Below the pieces are notes generated by a model, which searched no databases, was not told the DNA's origin, and worked only from the letters and a program-made list of their open reading frames with translations. The translations under genes and the position numbers were made by a program. From positions 310,001 through 374,000 of the forward strand of contig OZ242004.1 in NCBI GenBank assembly GCA_965204685.1: 64,000 bases of DNA, given 5' to 3'. Source of the DNA: Bin87 sp965204685. Its GTDB lineage: Bacteria; Chloroflexota; Dehalococcoidia; Lucifugimonadales; UBA3495. This document shows, piece by piece, positions 7,674 through 16,270 of this stretch (positions within the stretch are counted from its first letter, which is position 1; every line of letters starts with the position of its first letter).

Positions 7674-8630
7674 GGCGCCAGCGAGAGGTACGAATTTGTC
7701 GTGGGCGGCAACCCCAACCCGCCCCGGCTGGACGCCTGGCTGGCGGCCCAACCGGCCTTGTCAAAAACCGGCCTTTCCCGCAGCCGCCTGCAGGCACTGG
7801 CCGCCGATGGCAGGATCACCGTCAATGGAGATGTCGCCCGTCCCGCTCAGCGGATTCGGCCCCGGGACGCGATAGCCGTGTGCGTCCCGCCGGCCCGGTC
7901 TCCCGCGGACCTGATCCCACAGGACATACCGGTTCCCGCCGTCTATGAGGACGAGCACCTGATCGTGGTGGACAAACCGGCGGGCCGGCCCGTCCACCCG
8001 GGGCCGGGTCACCCCGACGGCACCCTGGTCAACGCCCTGCTGGCCCGGTGCCCCGACATCCGCGGCATCGGCGGCGAGCTGCGGCCCGGCATCGTGCACC
8101 GCCTGGACCTGGACACGTCCGGCCTGATGGTGATCGCCAAGACCCAGCCGGCGCACCAACTACTCACCGAACAGCTGAAAAACCGCGAGTTCCAGAAAGA
8201 ATATCTGGCCGTGGCCGTGGGCATGGTCACTCCGGAGTCCGGGACCATCGACGCCCCCATCGCGCGGGACTCGCGCCACCGTCAGAAGATGGCCGTGGAC
8301 GCCGGCGGCCGCGCCGCCCGCACCCACTACGAGACATTGGAAGAACTGGAAGGACACACTCTCTTGAACCTCGTCCTCGAGACGGGTCGCACCCACCAGA
8401 TCCGCGTGCACCTGGCGTACCTGGGCTACCCGCTGCTGGGCGACGCGGTTTACGGCAAAGCCAGCGCCCTGGTTAACCGCCAGTTCCTCCACGCTGCCCG
8501 GCTGGGCTTCCACCACCCCGCCACCGGCGCGTGGATGCAGCACCAGGCGGGGCTGCCCGACGACCTGGCGCGCGTTCTGGTTACGCTACGTTGTCCCCGT
8601 GGACTTCCCGCTCCGACTCTCCCGGGGTGA
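7671..8630 (+). CDS. rluD: Large-subunit rRNA pseudouridine synthase, RluD/RluA family
   Basis: This 319-residue enzyme isomerises uridines in 23S rRNA. An N-terminal S4 RNA-binding domain (RLDAWLAAQP to GRITVNG, about residues 18-62) precedes the catalytic domain with HRLDLDTSGLMVIAKT, where the second Asp is catalytic. GRTHQIRVHLAYLGYPLLGD follows. The TTG start at 7671 is preferred because it retains the S4 domain and AGAGGA lies 9 nt upstream; both lie inside a dispersed repeat. The 3' end overlaps the convergent MFS gene by 50 bp. The RluD versus RluA/C assignment rests on the S4 domain and is likely but not proven. Confidence 0.92.
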   Translation: MGASERYEFVVGGNPNPPRLDAWLAAQPALSKTGLSRSRLQALAADGRITVNGDVARPAQRIRPRDAIAVCVPPARSPADLIPQDIPVPAVYEDEHLIVVDKPAGRPVHPGPGHPDGTLVNALLARCPDIRGIGGELRPGIVHRLDLDTSGLMVIAKTQPAHQLLTEQLKNREFQKEYLAVAVGMVTPESGTIDAPIARDSRHRQKMAVDAGGRAARTHYETLEELEGHTLLNLVLETGRTHQIRVHLAYLGYPLLGDAVYGKASALVNRQFLHAARLGFHHPATGAWMQHQAGLPDDLARVLVTLRCPRGLPAPTLPG

Positions 8631-10647
8631 CGGTTTCAGGCAGCGCCGAGATAACCGCCTCAAATTCCTCCGACTCCAAAGCCTGGGCTGCTTCCCGTAT
8701 GCCGGCCGTCGCCGCGGTCACCGCTTCTTCGTCGGTCATGCCCATTTCCGAGGCCGCTTGTCGCGCCGCTGCCAATGCTGCCTCTGCCGCCCCGGCCAGG
8801 TCGCGTTGGGCTTCAACTGCGCCCTGGATCACCCCCTGGGCCGCCCCGCGCAGCGCTTCGGCCGGCGATACCTGGAGTTGGTGCAAAGCTCGCAACGTAC
8901 CCAGCATGGCCCCGTGGGTAACGTTGCCCAGCTCTCCGGTGATGTCGTCTACAGCGTGAACCGCTCCCCGGGTGGCGTGGCGGGCCAGCTCCAGGCCGTA
9001 CCCGGTAGTGTCGGTCATGCGTGCCGCGGTATAACTCAGGACGGATCCCACCTGGTTGGCTACCGTGGCTACTCCGGCCCGACCGCGTCCGGCGGAAACC
9101 ACGGCCGCCTGGGTGGAAGCCGCCAACTGGTAGGCCGTCACGCCGATGGCTACGTCGGCGCCGGGAATGCGCCGCAAGTATCCGTAGGATAGGGACGACA
9201 CCATATTGAGCCCGGGAACCGAAGAGACGGCACGGGCCGCCGGCGCCATTCCGGCCATCAGCTCGGCAAGGGCGGCGTCACGGGAAACCTCGCCTTCCTC
9301 GCGCAGGGGCGCCAACAGGTTCAATGACAGCAGACCCAGCACAAAGGCCACGCCAAACAGGAACTCAAAACCGGATAGCGACACGGCCGGCAAGGCCGTT
9401 ATCCCATCCGGCGCCGACCAGGTGACGCTCAAATCCAGGGACCGCACTGAAAAGTAATCGGCAACCAGCCCACCCAGAATTGGGCCGATTCCAGAGCCGA
9501 GGCCAACCACCATGCCGGCGACGCCGGAAAACGGCACGGCGCGTCCCTCCGGAGCCACCTTTATAGCCAGCGTATTTACCGTGAGCGTGACCCCGGCAGC
9601 CGCGGCCCCGCCCAGCAGGTGCAGAGCCACCAGCAGGGGCATGGTGAGAAAATAACGCTCGGGATAGGTGGTGAACACCCAACCGATGATGACCAGCAGG
9701 TAAAGGGACGCCGACAGGGACAGAACCGTTTTGCTCCCCATCCGGTCAGCGAAGCTCCCCCACACCCGGACGAAGAGCACGTTGGAAAGATGGCCCAGCG
9801 CGGTCAAACCCATGACCACCGGCAGGGAGATCCCAATGACCTTCAGCATATAGATGGCGAAGAAGGGTATCGCCAGGTTGGAGATCAGGCTCCACGCGAA
9901 CAGAAACCTGATGAGCCGAAAATAGTTGGGATCCCGCAGTGGAGCCAGCAGCATCCGCACCGGAGACTGTTCGGATTGAGCTGACGGAGGCATCATGGGC
10001 TCTGCGGCCCGGGACATCACAAATGCACCGAAGGTTCCGAAGACGCAGACCCCGCCGACGAGCAGGAACGAAAAGGCGAGAACTTCATCACCAGGCCGGG
10101 CAATGCTCTCCCACCACCGGACGAAAAAACCGCCGGCCAGCCCGATTACCGAGATTGCGATGGTGGCCATCGCCAGACGGCGGCCAAAGTAACTGGCCAG
10201 GCGGTCGGGCGGAACCAGATCGCGCAGCCAGGTGTTGGACGTCGTGACCCAAAGGGAGTTCAACGCTCCGTGGACGCCGAGGAAAACGATCACCAGGAAC
10301 ACGGCCGGCTTGCCCGGCGTGTCCAGCAGAAAGGGAACCAGGCCGATGGGAAGCCAGACCAGTTGCATCAGCGCAAAGGCGGGCCACCCCAGGGCCTTGC
10401 GGCCCCGGAACACTTCCACCAGGAGGACGGCGGGCAGCCGCATCACCTGCGTGATGAAAGGCAGCGCCGCGATTATTCCCACCTCCAGGTTGTTGGCTCC
10501 CAGGGCCAGCGCGTAGGCGGCCATCAAACCGCCGGTTCCCAGGCTGCGCATGGCGCCGGCGGACATGCCGCTCCAGTCCATGTAGCGGAGGCTGCGCTGT
10601 GTTTCCTGCTCGGTGAGGGTGGGCCGAGGTTTCAGAAAATTAAACAT
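8581..10647 (-). CDS. MFS transporter with about 200-residue Ala-rich C-terminal extension
   Basis: This 688-residue protein starts at 10647, where GGAAG precedes ATG. Residues 1 to about 465 form a twelve-helix Major Facilitator transporter (GAMRSLGTGGLMAAYALALG, LVVIFLGVHGALNSLW, FADRMGSKTVLSLSASLYLL). After the last helix, from about residue 475, comes an unusual non-membrane tail. It is rich in Ala and Gly and predicted helical by eye (AAQGVIQGAVEAQRDLAGAA, AALAAARQAASEMGMTDEEA), and it ends in an acidic segment. The substrate is unknown. The gene overlaps rluD tail to tail and is divergent from glnS. Confidence 0.85.
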   Translation of the reverse strand: MFNFLKPRPTLTEQETQRSLRYMDWSGMSAGAMRSLGTGGLMAAYALALGANNLEVGIIAALPFITQVMRLPAVLLVEVFRGRKALGWPAFALMQLVWLPIGLVPFLLDTPGKPAVFLVIVFLGVHGALNSLWVTTSNTWLRDLVPPDRLASYFGRRLAMATIAISVIGLAGGFFVRWWESIARPGDEVLAFSFLLVGGVCVFGTFGAFVMSRAAEPMMPPSAQSEQSPVRMLLAPLRDPNYFRLIRFLFAWSLISNLAIPFFAIYMLKVIGISLPVVMGLTALGHLSNVLFVRVWGSFADRMGSKTVLSLSASLYLLVIIGWVFTTYPERYFLTMPLLVALHLLGGAAAAGVTLTVNTLAIKVAPEGRAVPFSGVAGMVVGLGSGIGPILGGLVADYFSVRSLDLSVTWSAPDGITALPAVSLSGFEFLFGVAFVLGLLSLNLLAPLREEGEVSRDAALAELMAGMAPAARAVSSVPGLNMVSSLSYGYLRRIPGADVAIGVTAYQLAASTQAAVVSAGRGRAGVATVANQVGSVLSYTAARMTDTTGYGLELARHATRGAVHAVDDITGELGNVTHGAMLGTLRALHQLQVSPAEALRGAAQGVIQGAVEAQRDLAGAAEAALAAARQAASEMGMTDEEAVTAATAGIREAAQALESEEFEAVISALPETVTPGESEREVHGDNVA

Positions 10648-10711
10648 CGCAGAGCTTCCGCGCCCGTACTTTCCACCACGCCGGCAATATGGCCGTATAA
10701 CCGGAAACGGA

Positions 10712-10717
10712 TATAAT
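10712..10717 (+). promoter_or_regulatory. Candidate -10 element upstream of glnS
   Basis: A perfect TATAAT lies 50 nt before the glnS ATG, in the 120-bp gap shared with the divergent MFS gene. No convincing -35 hexamer sits 16-18 bases upstream, so this is weak evidence. Confidence 0.3.
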
Positions 10718-10767
10718 TGTAAACCAACCACTCCGCTGCGGCGGATTAGCGCGACCAGGCTACCGAC

Positions 10768-12462
10768 ATGACCTTAAACCAGACCCCGGCAACCACAGAC
10801 CCCCCCGCCGATTTCATCCGCGCCATCATCAACGAGGACCAGGCCGCCGGCGCCTACGACGGCCGCGTGGTGACCCGCTTCCCCCCCGAGCCCAACGGCT
10901 ACCTCCACATCGGTCACGCCAAGTCCATCTGCCTCAACTTCGGCGTCGGCGAGCAGTACCAGGGCGCCCGCTGCCACATGCGGTTCGACGACACCAACCC
11001 GACGCGCGAGGACATCGAGTACGTCGAATCGATCCTCGCCGACGTGAAATGGCTGGGCTTCGATTGGGGCGAGAACCTCTTCTACGCCTCCGACTATTTT
11101 GAGCAGCTGTACGAGTACGCCGAGCAGCTGATCCGCGACGGCAACGCCTACGTGGACAGCCTCACCGCCGACGAGATCAGGGACTACCGCGGCACGCTCA
11201 CCGAGCCGGGCCGGGAAAGCCCGGACCGCAACCGGCCACCAGAAGAAAGCCTGGACCTCTTCCGGCGGATGCGCGACGGCGAGTTCGCCGACGGCGAGTA
11301 CGTCCTGCGCGCCAAAATCGACATGGCGTCGCCCAACCTCAACATGCGGGACCCAGTGCTCTATCGTATCCGCCACGCCGAGCACCACCGCACCGGAGAC
11401 GACTGGTGCATCTACCCCATGTACGACTACGCCCACTCTCTTTCCGATTCCATCGAGCATATCACTCACTCCCTGTGCACGCTGGAGTTCGAGGATCACC
11501 GGCCACTGTACGACTGGTGCCAGGAGGCGCTGGGCATCTATCGCAGCCGCCAGATCGAGTTCGCCAGGCTCAACCTGACCCATACCGTGATGAGCAAGCG
11601 GCGCTTGCGGCAACTGGTCGAAGAGGGCCATGTCGCCGGCTGGGACGATCCGCGCATGCCCACCCTGAGCGCCCTGCGCCGGCGCGGGTACACGCCGGAG
11701 TCGATCCGCGACATGTGTGAGCGCGTGGGCGTGGCCCGTCGCAACAGCGTGACCGAACTCGCGCTGCTCGAACACTGCCTGCGCGAAGACCTCAACCGCC
11801 GGGCTCCCCGGCGCATGGCCGTGCTGCGCCCGCTGAAGGTGGTGATCACTAACTACTCCGAAGGCGACAGCGAGGAGTTCCAGGCCATCAACAACCCCGA
11901 AGACGAAACCATGGGCACGCGACAGGTTCCCTTTGGCCGTGAGGTGTACATCGAGCGGGACGACTTCATGGAAGACCCGCCCCGACGGTTCTATCGCCTG
12001 GCTCCCGGACGTGAGGTGCGCCTGCGCTACGCCTGCCTCATCACCTGCACCGACGTCGTAAAGGATGCGCAGGGCAAGATCGTCGAAGTCCATTGCACCT
12101 ATGATCCCGAGAGCCGGGGCGGCAACGCGCCCGACGGCCGTCGGGTCCAGGGCACCATCCACTGGGTTTCGGCCGCTCACGCCGTGCCGCTGGAAATCCG
12201 CCTCTACGACAACCTGTTCACGGAATCCGATCCGGCGGGAAGCGAAACCGATTTCCTGGACCTGATCAACCACGACTCCCTGGAAACGGTCACCGCCATG
12301 GGCGAGCCAGACCTGGGAACGGCGAGTGCCGGCGACCGGCTCCAGTTCGAGCGATTGGGCTACTTCTGCGCCGACACCGATTCGCGACCCGGCGCCCCGG
12401 TTTTCAACCGCACCACCACCCTCCGCGACACCTGGGCTCGCATCAGCCAACGTAACGAGTAG
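10768..12462 (+). CDS. glnS: Glutaminyl-tRNA synthetase
   Basis: This class I aminoacyl-tRNA synthetase charges tRNA-Gln. Signatures: PPEPNGYLHIGHAKSICLNF (HIGH box), DDTNPTREDIEYV, DWCIYPMYDYAHSLSDSIE and HTVMSKRRL (KMSKS-type loop), then the beta-barrel anticodon domain with ITNYSEGDSEEFQAINNPED. These distinguish GlnRS from GluRS. The 564-residue length is normal. It is followed 105 nt later by gltX, so the organism has both enzymes and would not need the transamidation route for Gln-tRNA, although that route could still serve Asn. Confidence 0.96.
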   Translation: MTLNQTPATTDPPADFIRAIINEDQAAGAYDGRVVTRFPPEPNGYLHIGHAKSICLNFGVGEQYQGARCHMRFDDTNPTREDIEYVESILADVKWLGFDWGENLFYASDYFEQLYEYAEQLIRDGNAYVDSLTADEIRDYRGTLTEPGRESPDRNRPPEESLDLFRRMRDGEFADGEYVLRAKIDMASPNLNMRDPVLYRIRHAEHHRTGDDWCIYPMYDYAHSLSDSIEHITHSLCTLEFEDHRPLYDWCQEALGIYRSRQIEFARLNLTHTVMSKRRLRQLVEEGHVAGWDDPRMPTLSALRRRGYTPESIRDMCERVGVARRNSVTELALLEHCLREDLNRRAPRRMAVLRPLKVVITNYSEGDSEEFQAINNPEDETMGTRQVPFGREVYIERDDFMEDPPRRFYRLAPGREVRLRYACLITCTDVVKDAQGKIVEVHCTYDPESRGGNAPDGRRVQGTIHWVSAAHAVPLEIRLYDNLFTESDPAGSETDFLDLINHDSLETVTAMGEPDLGTASAGDRLQFERLGYFCADTDSRPGAPVFNRTTTLRDTWARISQRNE

Positions 12463-12567
12463 TCCGCCCGCCGTCACATCCACCCGCGCCGCCGGCATTT
12501 GTGAAAACCGACCCGTCCCATTGGCCGCTAAACCCACCGGGACGGCGATAGGAGGAGGCTCACCGCC

Positions 12568-14040
12568 ATGCCCGCCCCCGTTCGCGTTCGTTACGCGCCC
12601 AGCCCCACCGGCAACCCGCACATCGGCAACATCCGCACCGCCATGTTCAACTGGCTGTTCGCCCGTCGCAACGGCGGGCAGTTCGTCGTGCGCGTGGAGG
12701 ACACCGACCAGGGCCGCATCACCGAAGGCGCGGTGGATCACATTCTGGACGGGCTGGAATGGCTCGGCATTGACTGGGACGAGGGCCCCCGGGTCGGCGG
12801 CCCCTACGGACCATACTTCCAGTCCGAAAGGCTCCAACGTTACCACGACGCCGCCGAGCGGCTGATCGCTTCGGGTAACGCGTACCGCTGCCACTGCCCG
12901 CCGGAGCGGGTGGCGGAGCTGCGCAAGGAGCAGGCCCGCAACAAGCAACGGCAGGGCTACGACAGCCGCTGCCGGTACCTGACAGACGCAGAGCGACGCG
13001 CCAAAGAGGCGGAAGGCGCTCCCTCGGTCCTGCGCTTCGCCATGCCCCAAACCGGCGTCACCTCCGTGGAGGACTCGATCCGCGGACACGTGGAATGGCA
13101 GAACGACCTGACCGACGACTTCGTCCTGGTCAAGTCCGACGGATTCCCCACTTACCACATGGCCGTGGTGGTGGATGACCACGCCATGGAAATCTCCCAC
13201 GTGCTCCGGGCCGAAGAGTGGCTGCCCAGCACACCGCGCCACGTGCAACTGTACCGCGCTCTGGGCCTGGACATGCCGACCTTCGGACACCTGCCCATGA
13301 TCCTGGGCTCGGATCGGGCCAAGCTTTCCAAACGGCACGGCGCCACATCCCTCATGGAATACCGCGACGACGGTTTCCTCCCCGAGGCACTGATCAATTT
13401 CATGGCCCTCCTCGGGTGGTCGCTGGACGGCGAGACCGAAGTGATGACCGCGGACACCATACGGGATAACTTCACCCTGGAGCGCGTCGGAAAGCCGGCG
13501 GCAATCTTCGACCTAGACAAGTTGCAGTGGATGAACGGCGTGTACATTCGCCAAACCGCCGACGCCGACCTGGCCGACCGCATTCTGCCCTTCCTCGAGC
13601 GCGAATATCCCGCGACGCTACTGCCCATCGACCGCGATTACCTGCTGCGGATCGTTCCCCTGGTGCAGGAACGGCTCAAGACCCTGGCGGACGCGCCGGA
13701 CATGCTCTCCTACTTCTTCGAGGAGACGCTGGAATACGACCCCGCCAGCGTGGTCCAGCGCGGCATGGATCCCCAGGGAGCCCACGCCGCTATCGTACGG
13801 GCCCAGTCCGACCTGGCACCAGTGCCCGACGCCGAATTTCAACATGAAAACCTTGAAAATATTCTCAGGGCCAGCGGCAAGGACCTGGAATTATCGGGGC
13901 GGCAGTTCTTCGGCGCGCTCCGGTCGGCCATAACCGGCCGCACGGCAACGCCTCCGCTATTCGAGATGATGGAAGTGATGGGACGGGAACGCGTCCTGCA
14001 ACGGCTGGAAGCGGCGGCGGAGAAGTTGTCCGCGCTCTAG
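12568..14040 (+). CDS. gltX: Glutamyl-tRNA synthetase
   Basis: This class I synthetase charges tRNA-Glu. RYAPSPTGNPHIGNIRTAMF contains the HIGH-like box, VRVEDTDQGR is family-specific, and LGSDRAKLSKRHGATS is the KMSKS loop. The helical anticodon-binding region occupies about residues 330-490. The 490-residue length is standard. AGGAGG lies upstream of ATG 12568. Its stop TAG shares a CTAG palindrome with the stop of the convergent K+ channel gene, so the genes end within one base of each other. Confidence 0.97.
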   Translation: MPAPVRVRYAPSPTGNPHIGNIRTAMFNWLFARRNGGQFVVRVEDTDQGRITEGAVDHILDGLEWLGIDWDEGPRVGGPYGPYFQSERLQRYHDAAERLIASGNAYRCHCPPERVAELRKEQARNKQRQGYDSRCRYLTDAERRAKEAEGAPSVLRFAMPQTGVTSVEDSIRGHVEWQNDLTDDFVLVKSDGFPTYHMAVVVDDHAMEISHVLRAEEWLPSTPRHVQLYRALGLDMPTFGHLPMILGSDRAKLSKRHGATSLMEYRDDGFLPEALINFMALLGWSLDGETEVMTADTIRDNFTLERVGKPAAIFDLDKLQWMNGVYIRQTADADLADRILPFLEREYPATLLPIDRDYLLRIVPLVQERLKTLADAPDMLSYFFEETLEYDPASVVQRGMDPQGAHAAIVRAQSDLAPVPDAEFQHENLENILRASGKDLELSGRQFFGALRSAITGRTATPPLFEMMEVMGRERVLQRLEAAAEKLSAL

Positions 14041-14978
14041 TCCGGGCCGGTATCCGGCATGGGCTGGCCACAGTGGGGGCAAAGCGGCCCGTCGCCGATT
14101 GACGTTCCGTTAGTCAGCGCGGCCCGGTTCTCGACATCCGCCTCCAGAAGCCCGGCGCTCAGGATGCCCGCCGGGAGCGCGAACAGCCCGATCCCCAGCA
14201 CGGCAATGATGGCCGCCAGGAAACGGCCAACGGGAGTGATCGGGACCGTATCGCCATAGCCCACGGTGGTCAGGGTCACCACGCTCCACCACATTGCAGC
14301 CGGTATGCTGGAAAATTCCTCCGGCTGGGCATTGGTCTCCGCGAAGTACATCAGCGCCGCGGCGATCACCAGCACCAGGATCAGTCCGCCCACCGTGGCC
14401 AAAAGCTGGCTCGCCCGTTGTCGAATCACGGCCGCTATCAACCGCCCGCCAGGGAAGTAGCGGATCAGTTTCACCGTCCGTGTCAGCAACCGTACCGACA
14501 GCAGGAACGAGAGGCTGAATCCGCCTCCCGTTGCCAGCAACAGCCCGGCGGCCACCGCCGACGGCGCTAACGCGGCCGCATCAACCAGAGCCACCGGCGA
14601 CACCGCGTACCGCCACCTCTGACCCCAGGCAGACCCTTCCGGGTCTGCCTCCGGCGCGGACCAAAATCTCAGAACGTATTCCACCAGGAACACCGCAACC
14701 GTAAAGTGCTCGATGCTGTGGAACCAGACGTCGAAATCGGCTCGGAAACTGGGCACCGTCCACAGGATCAGCGAGGTCGAGTTGATGGCTACCACCGCCA
14801 CCAACGCAATCTCCACCAGGAATGAGCCTTTATCCTGGCTGAGGCCGAACCCCCGGGATCTTTGACCGGCCTGGGGGTTCAACAGATTGAACACCCGACG
14901 GCGCCGGGGCAGCGGCGAGGTTTCTGTAGTCGGGGTCGATGCGTTCACGGAAATTTGCTGGCCGCTATGGTTCGCCAA
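14037..14978 (-). CDS. Voltage-gated-type potassium channel with C-terminal CxxC tail
   Basis: This 313-residue ion-transport-family channel has an N-terminal basic region, about six hydrophobic segments and the pore loop VVTLTTVGYGDTVPITP with the selectivity filter TVGYGD. The last helix (IIAVLGIGLFALPAGILSAGL) is the S6-like gate segment. It probably forms a tetramer in the inner membrane. The C terminus is unusual: DGPLCPHCGQPMPD is a half zinc-ribbon (single CxxC) where a TrkA-type domain or nothing would be expected. The S4 segment is poor in regular Arg repeats, so voltage gating is uncertain. Confidence 0.88.
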   Translation of the reverse strand: MANHSGQQISVNASTPTTETSPLPRRRRVFNLLNPQAGQRSRGFGLSQDKGSFLVEIALVAVVAINSTSLILWTVPSFRADFDVWFHSIEHFTVAVFLVEYVLRFWSAPEADPEGSAWGQRWRYAVSPVALVDAAALAPSAVAAGLLLATGGGFSLSFLLSVRLLTRTVKLIRYFPGGRLIAAVIRQRASQLLATVGGLILVLVIAAALMYFAETNAQPEEFSSIPAAMWWSVVTLTTVGYGDTVPITPVGRFLAAIIAVLGIGLFALPAGILSAGLLEADVENRAALTNGTSIGDGPLCPHCGQPMPDTGPD

Positions 14979-15350
14979 GCGGCCGGATTGGGCCGCTATC
15001 CAGTGTCTGCGCCCGGCGAGAATTGGAGAATGGGTCCGGTTTTACCGGGCAAACATAACATCCCCGGGCTGGCCGGCGCCACCAGCGTCGGCCAGTGGCA
15101 ACCTTCGCAATAATTTCGAAATTCAATCAAAAATATTCGTTTTTTTGGCTTGACACCAATTCAATCGAGGGCTGTAAAGTAGTGCCACGGCACCGATCCT
15201 GGGCACAGTCGGATTGACTGATGGATCGGCCCCGTAAGGCCAGCAATAGCCTGTACCTTTTTTACGTGTGCAGTCATAAATTCGGACGGGTGGACGCGGT
15301 GATCTGGGAACGGGCGGGGATACAATGCGGATTTCAGGAGCGATTGAGAG
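14979..15350. other. Intergenic region upstream of the metallo-hydrolase gene
   Basis: This divergent gap of about 370 bp lies between the K+ channel gene and the metallo-hydrolase gene. The central part (about 15110-15180) is clearly AT-richer than its surroundings and holds a promoter-like pair at 15150-15178. No credible open frame, RNA gene or strong dyad is seen. Confidence 0.6.
15150..15178 (+). promoter_or_regulatory. Sigma70-type promoter candidate
   Basis: A perfect -35 TTGACA (15150-15155), a 17-base spacer and TGTAAA (15173-15178, four of six matches to TATAAT). It lies in an AT-rich stretch about 170 nt before the metallo-hydrolase ATG at 15351, which implies a long 5' leader. 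Confidence 0.5.
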
Positions 15351-16181
15351 ATGACGGCAAGCGCTGCAAAAATCATCAGCGACGGAGTGTTCAAAGTCGA
15401 CGGAGGATCGAGTTTCGGATCAATACCCAAAATGATGTGGGAGAACCTGGTATCGACCGACCGCAAAAATCGGGTGACCATGGGCCTGAATTGCCTTTTG
15501 ATCGAGTGCGCCGGCAAGAAAATCATCATCGACACCGGCGTCGGCCCCAAGGATAACTTTCGCGACAAGGAAATGTACGGGCTCGTCCCCAGCCGCCTCA
15601 TGCGGAGCCTGAAGGGGCTCGGTTTGGGCCCGCGAGACATCGACGCTATCGTGCTCTCCCACCTCCACTTCAGCCACGCCGGCGGCTCAACTCGCATGGA
15701 CCGCCTGGGCGACATGGTTCCTTCCTTCCCCAACGCCACCTATTATGTCCAGCGCGCCAGTTGGGAGGACGCTCACGATCCCTCATTGCGCAACACCGAG
15801 GCGTTCCGGGTGGAGGATTTCGCCCCCATCGCCGACCGCGGGCAATTGGAACTGCTGGACGGGGATACCGAGCTGTTCCCGGGCCTGAGCCTGATTGTCA
15901 CCGACGGCCACTGCCTGGGACACCAGATCGCCGTATTCACCTACGGCGGCGAGCGGGTAGTCTACCTCGGGGACCTGGTCCCGACCCCCCATCACCTGGG
16001 CCTCACCATAATCTCGTCCTTTGACTACGAGCCCGAGGCCACCCTGGAACAGAAGCGCATTATCCTGGCTGAGGCCGAGCGTCAGGGACACCTCCTGGTG
16101 TTCTCCCACGGTCACGAGACCCGCGCCGGCTACCTGGAGCGCCGGCAGGACATGAGCTACCTGCGCCCCGTGGAGTTCTAG
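15351..16181 (+). CDS. MBL-fold metallo-hydrolase with altered metal motif
   Basis: This 276-residue metallo-beta-lactamase-fold hydrolase is of the N-acyl-homoserine-lactonase-like kind. Seen: LLIECAGKKIIIDTGVGP, DIDAIVLSHLHFSHAGGSTR, VTDGHCLGHQIAVF, VVYLGDLVPTPHHLG and FSHGHETRAGYL. In the canonical HxHxDH metal motif the Asp that binds the second metal is replaced by Ser (HLHFSH). The other His and Asp ligands seem present, so a mononuclear or altered site is likely. The start is taken at ATG 15351 with GAGAG nearby. Substrate unknown. Confidence 0.85.
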   Translation: MTASAAKIISDGVFKVDGGSSFGSIPKMMWENLVSTDRKNRVTMGLNCLLIECAGKKIIIDTGVGPKDNFRDKEMYGLVPSRLMRSLKGLGLGPRDIDAIVLSHLHFSHAGGSTRMDRLGDMVPSFPNATYYVQRASWEDAHDPSLRNTEAFRVEDFAPIADRGQLELLDGDTELFPGLSLIVTDGHCLGHQIAVFTYGGERVVYLGDLVPTPHHLGLTIISSFDYEPEATLEQKRIILAEAERQGHLLVFSHGHETRAGYLERRQDMSYLRPVEF

Positions 16182-16270
16182 TACCGCACTCCGGCAACCG
16201 CCACGCGCCGGACCTGTAGTCGCCCGGACGAGGCGCGCCGCCAGCGTTGCCCAGCGCGAAGTGGACCCGT

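Noticed and set aside
10774..13338. An 854-codon open frame antisense to glnS and gltX
   Set aside because: It runs opposite two certain synthetase genes and arises from GC-rich third positions. The translation is His/Val/Gly-rich without any family pattern.
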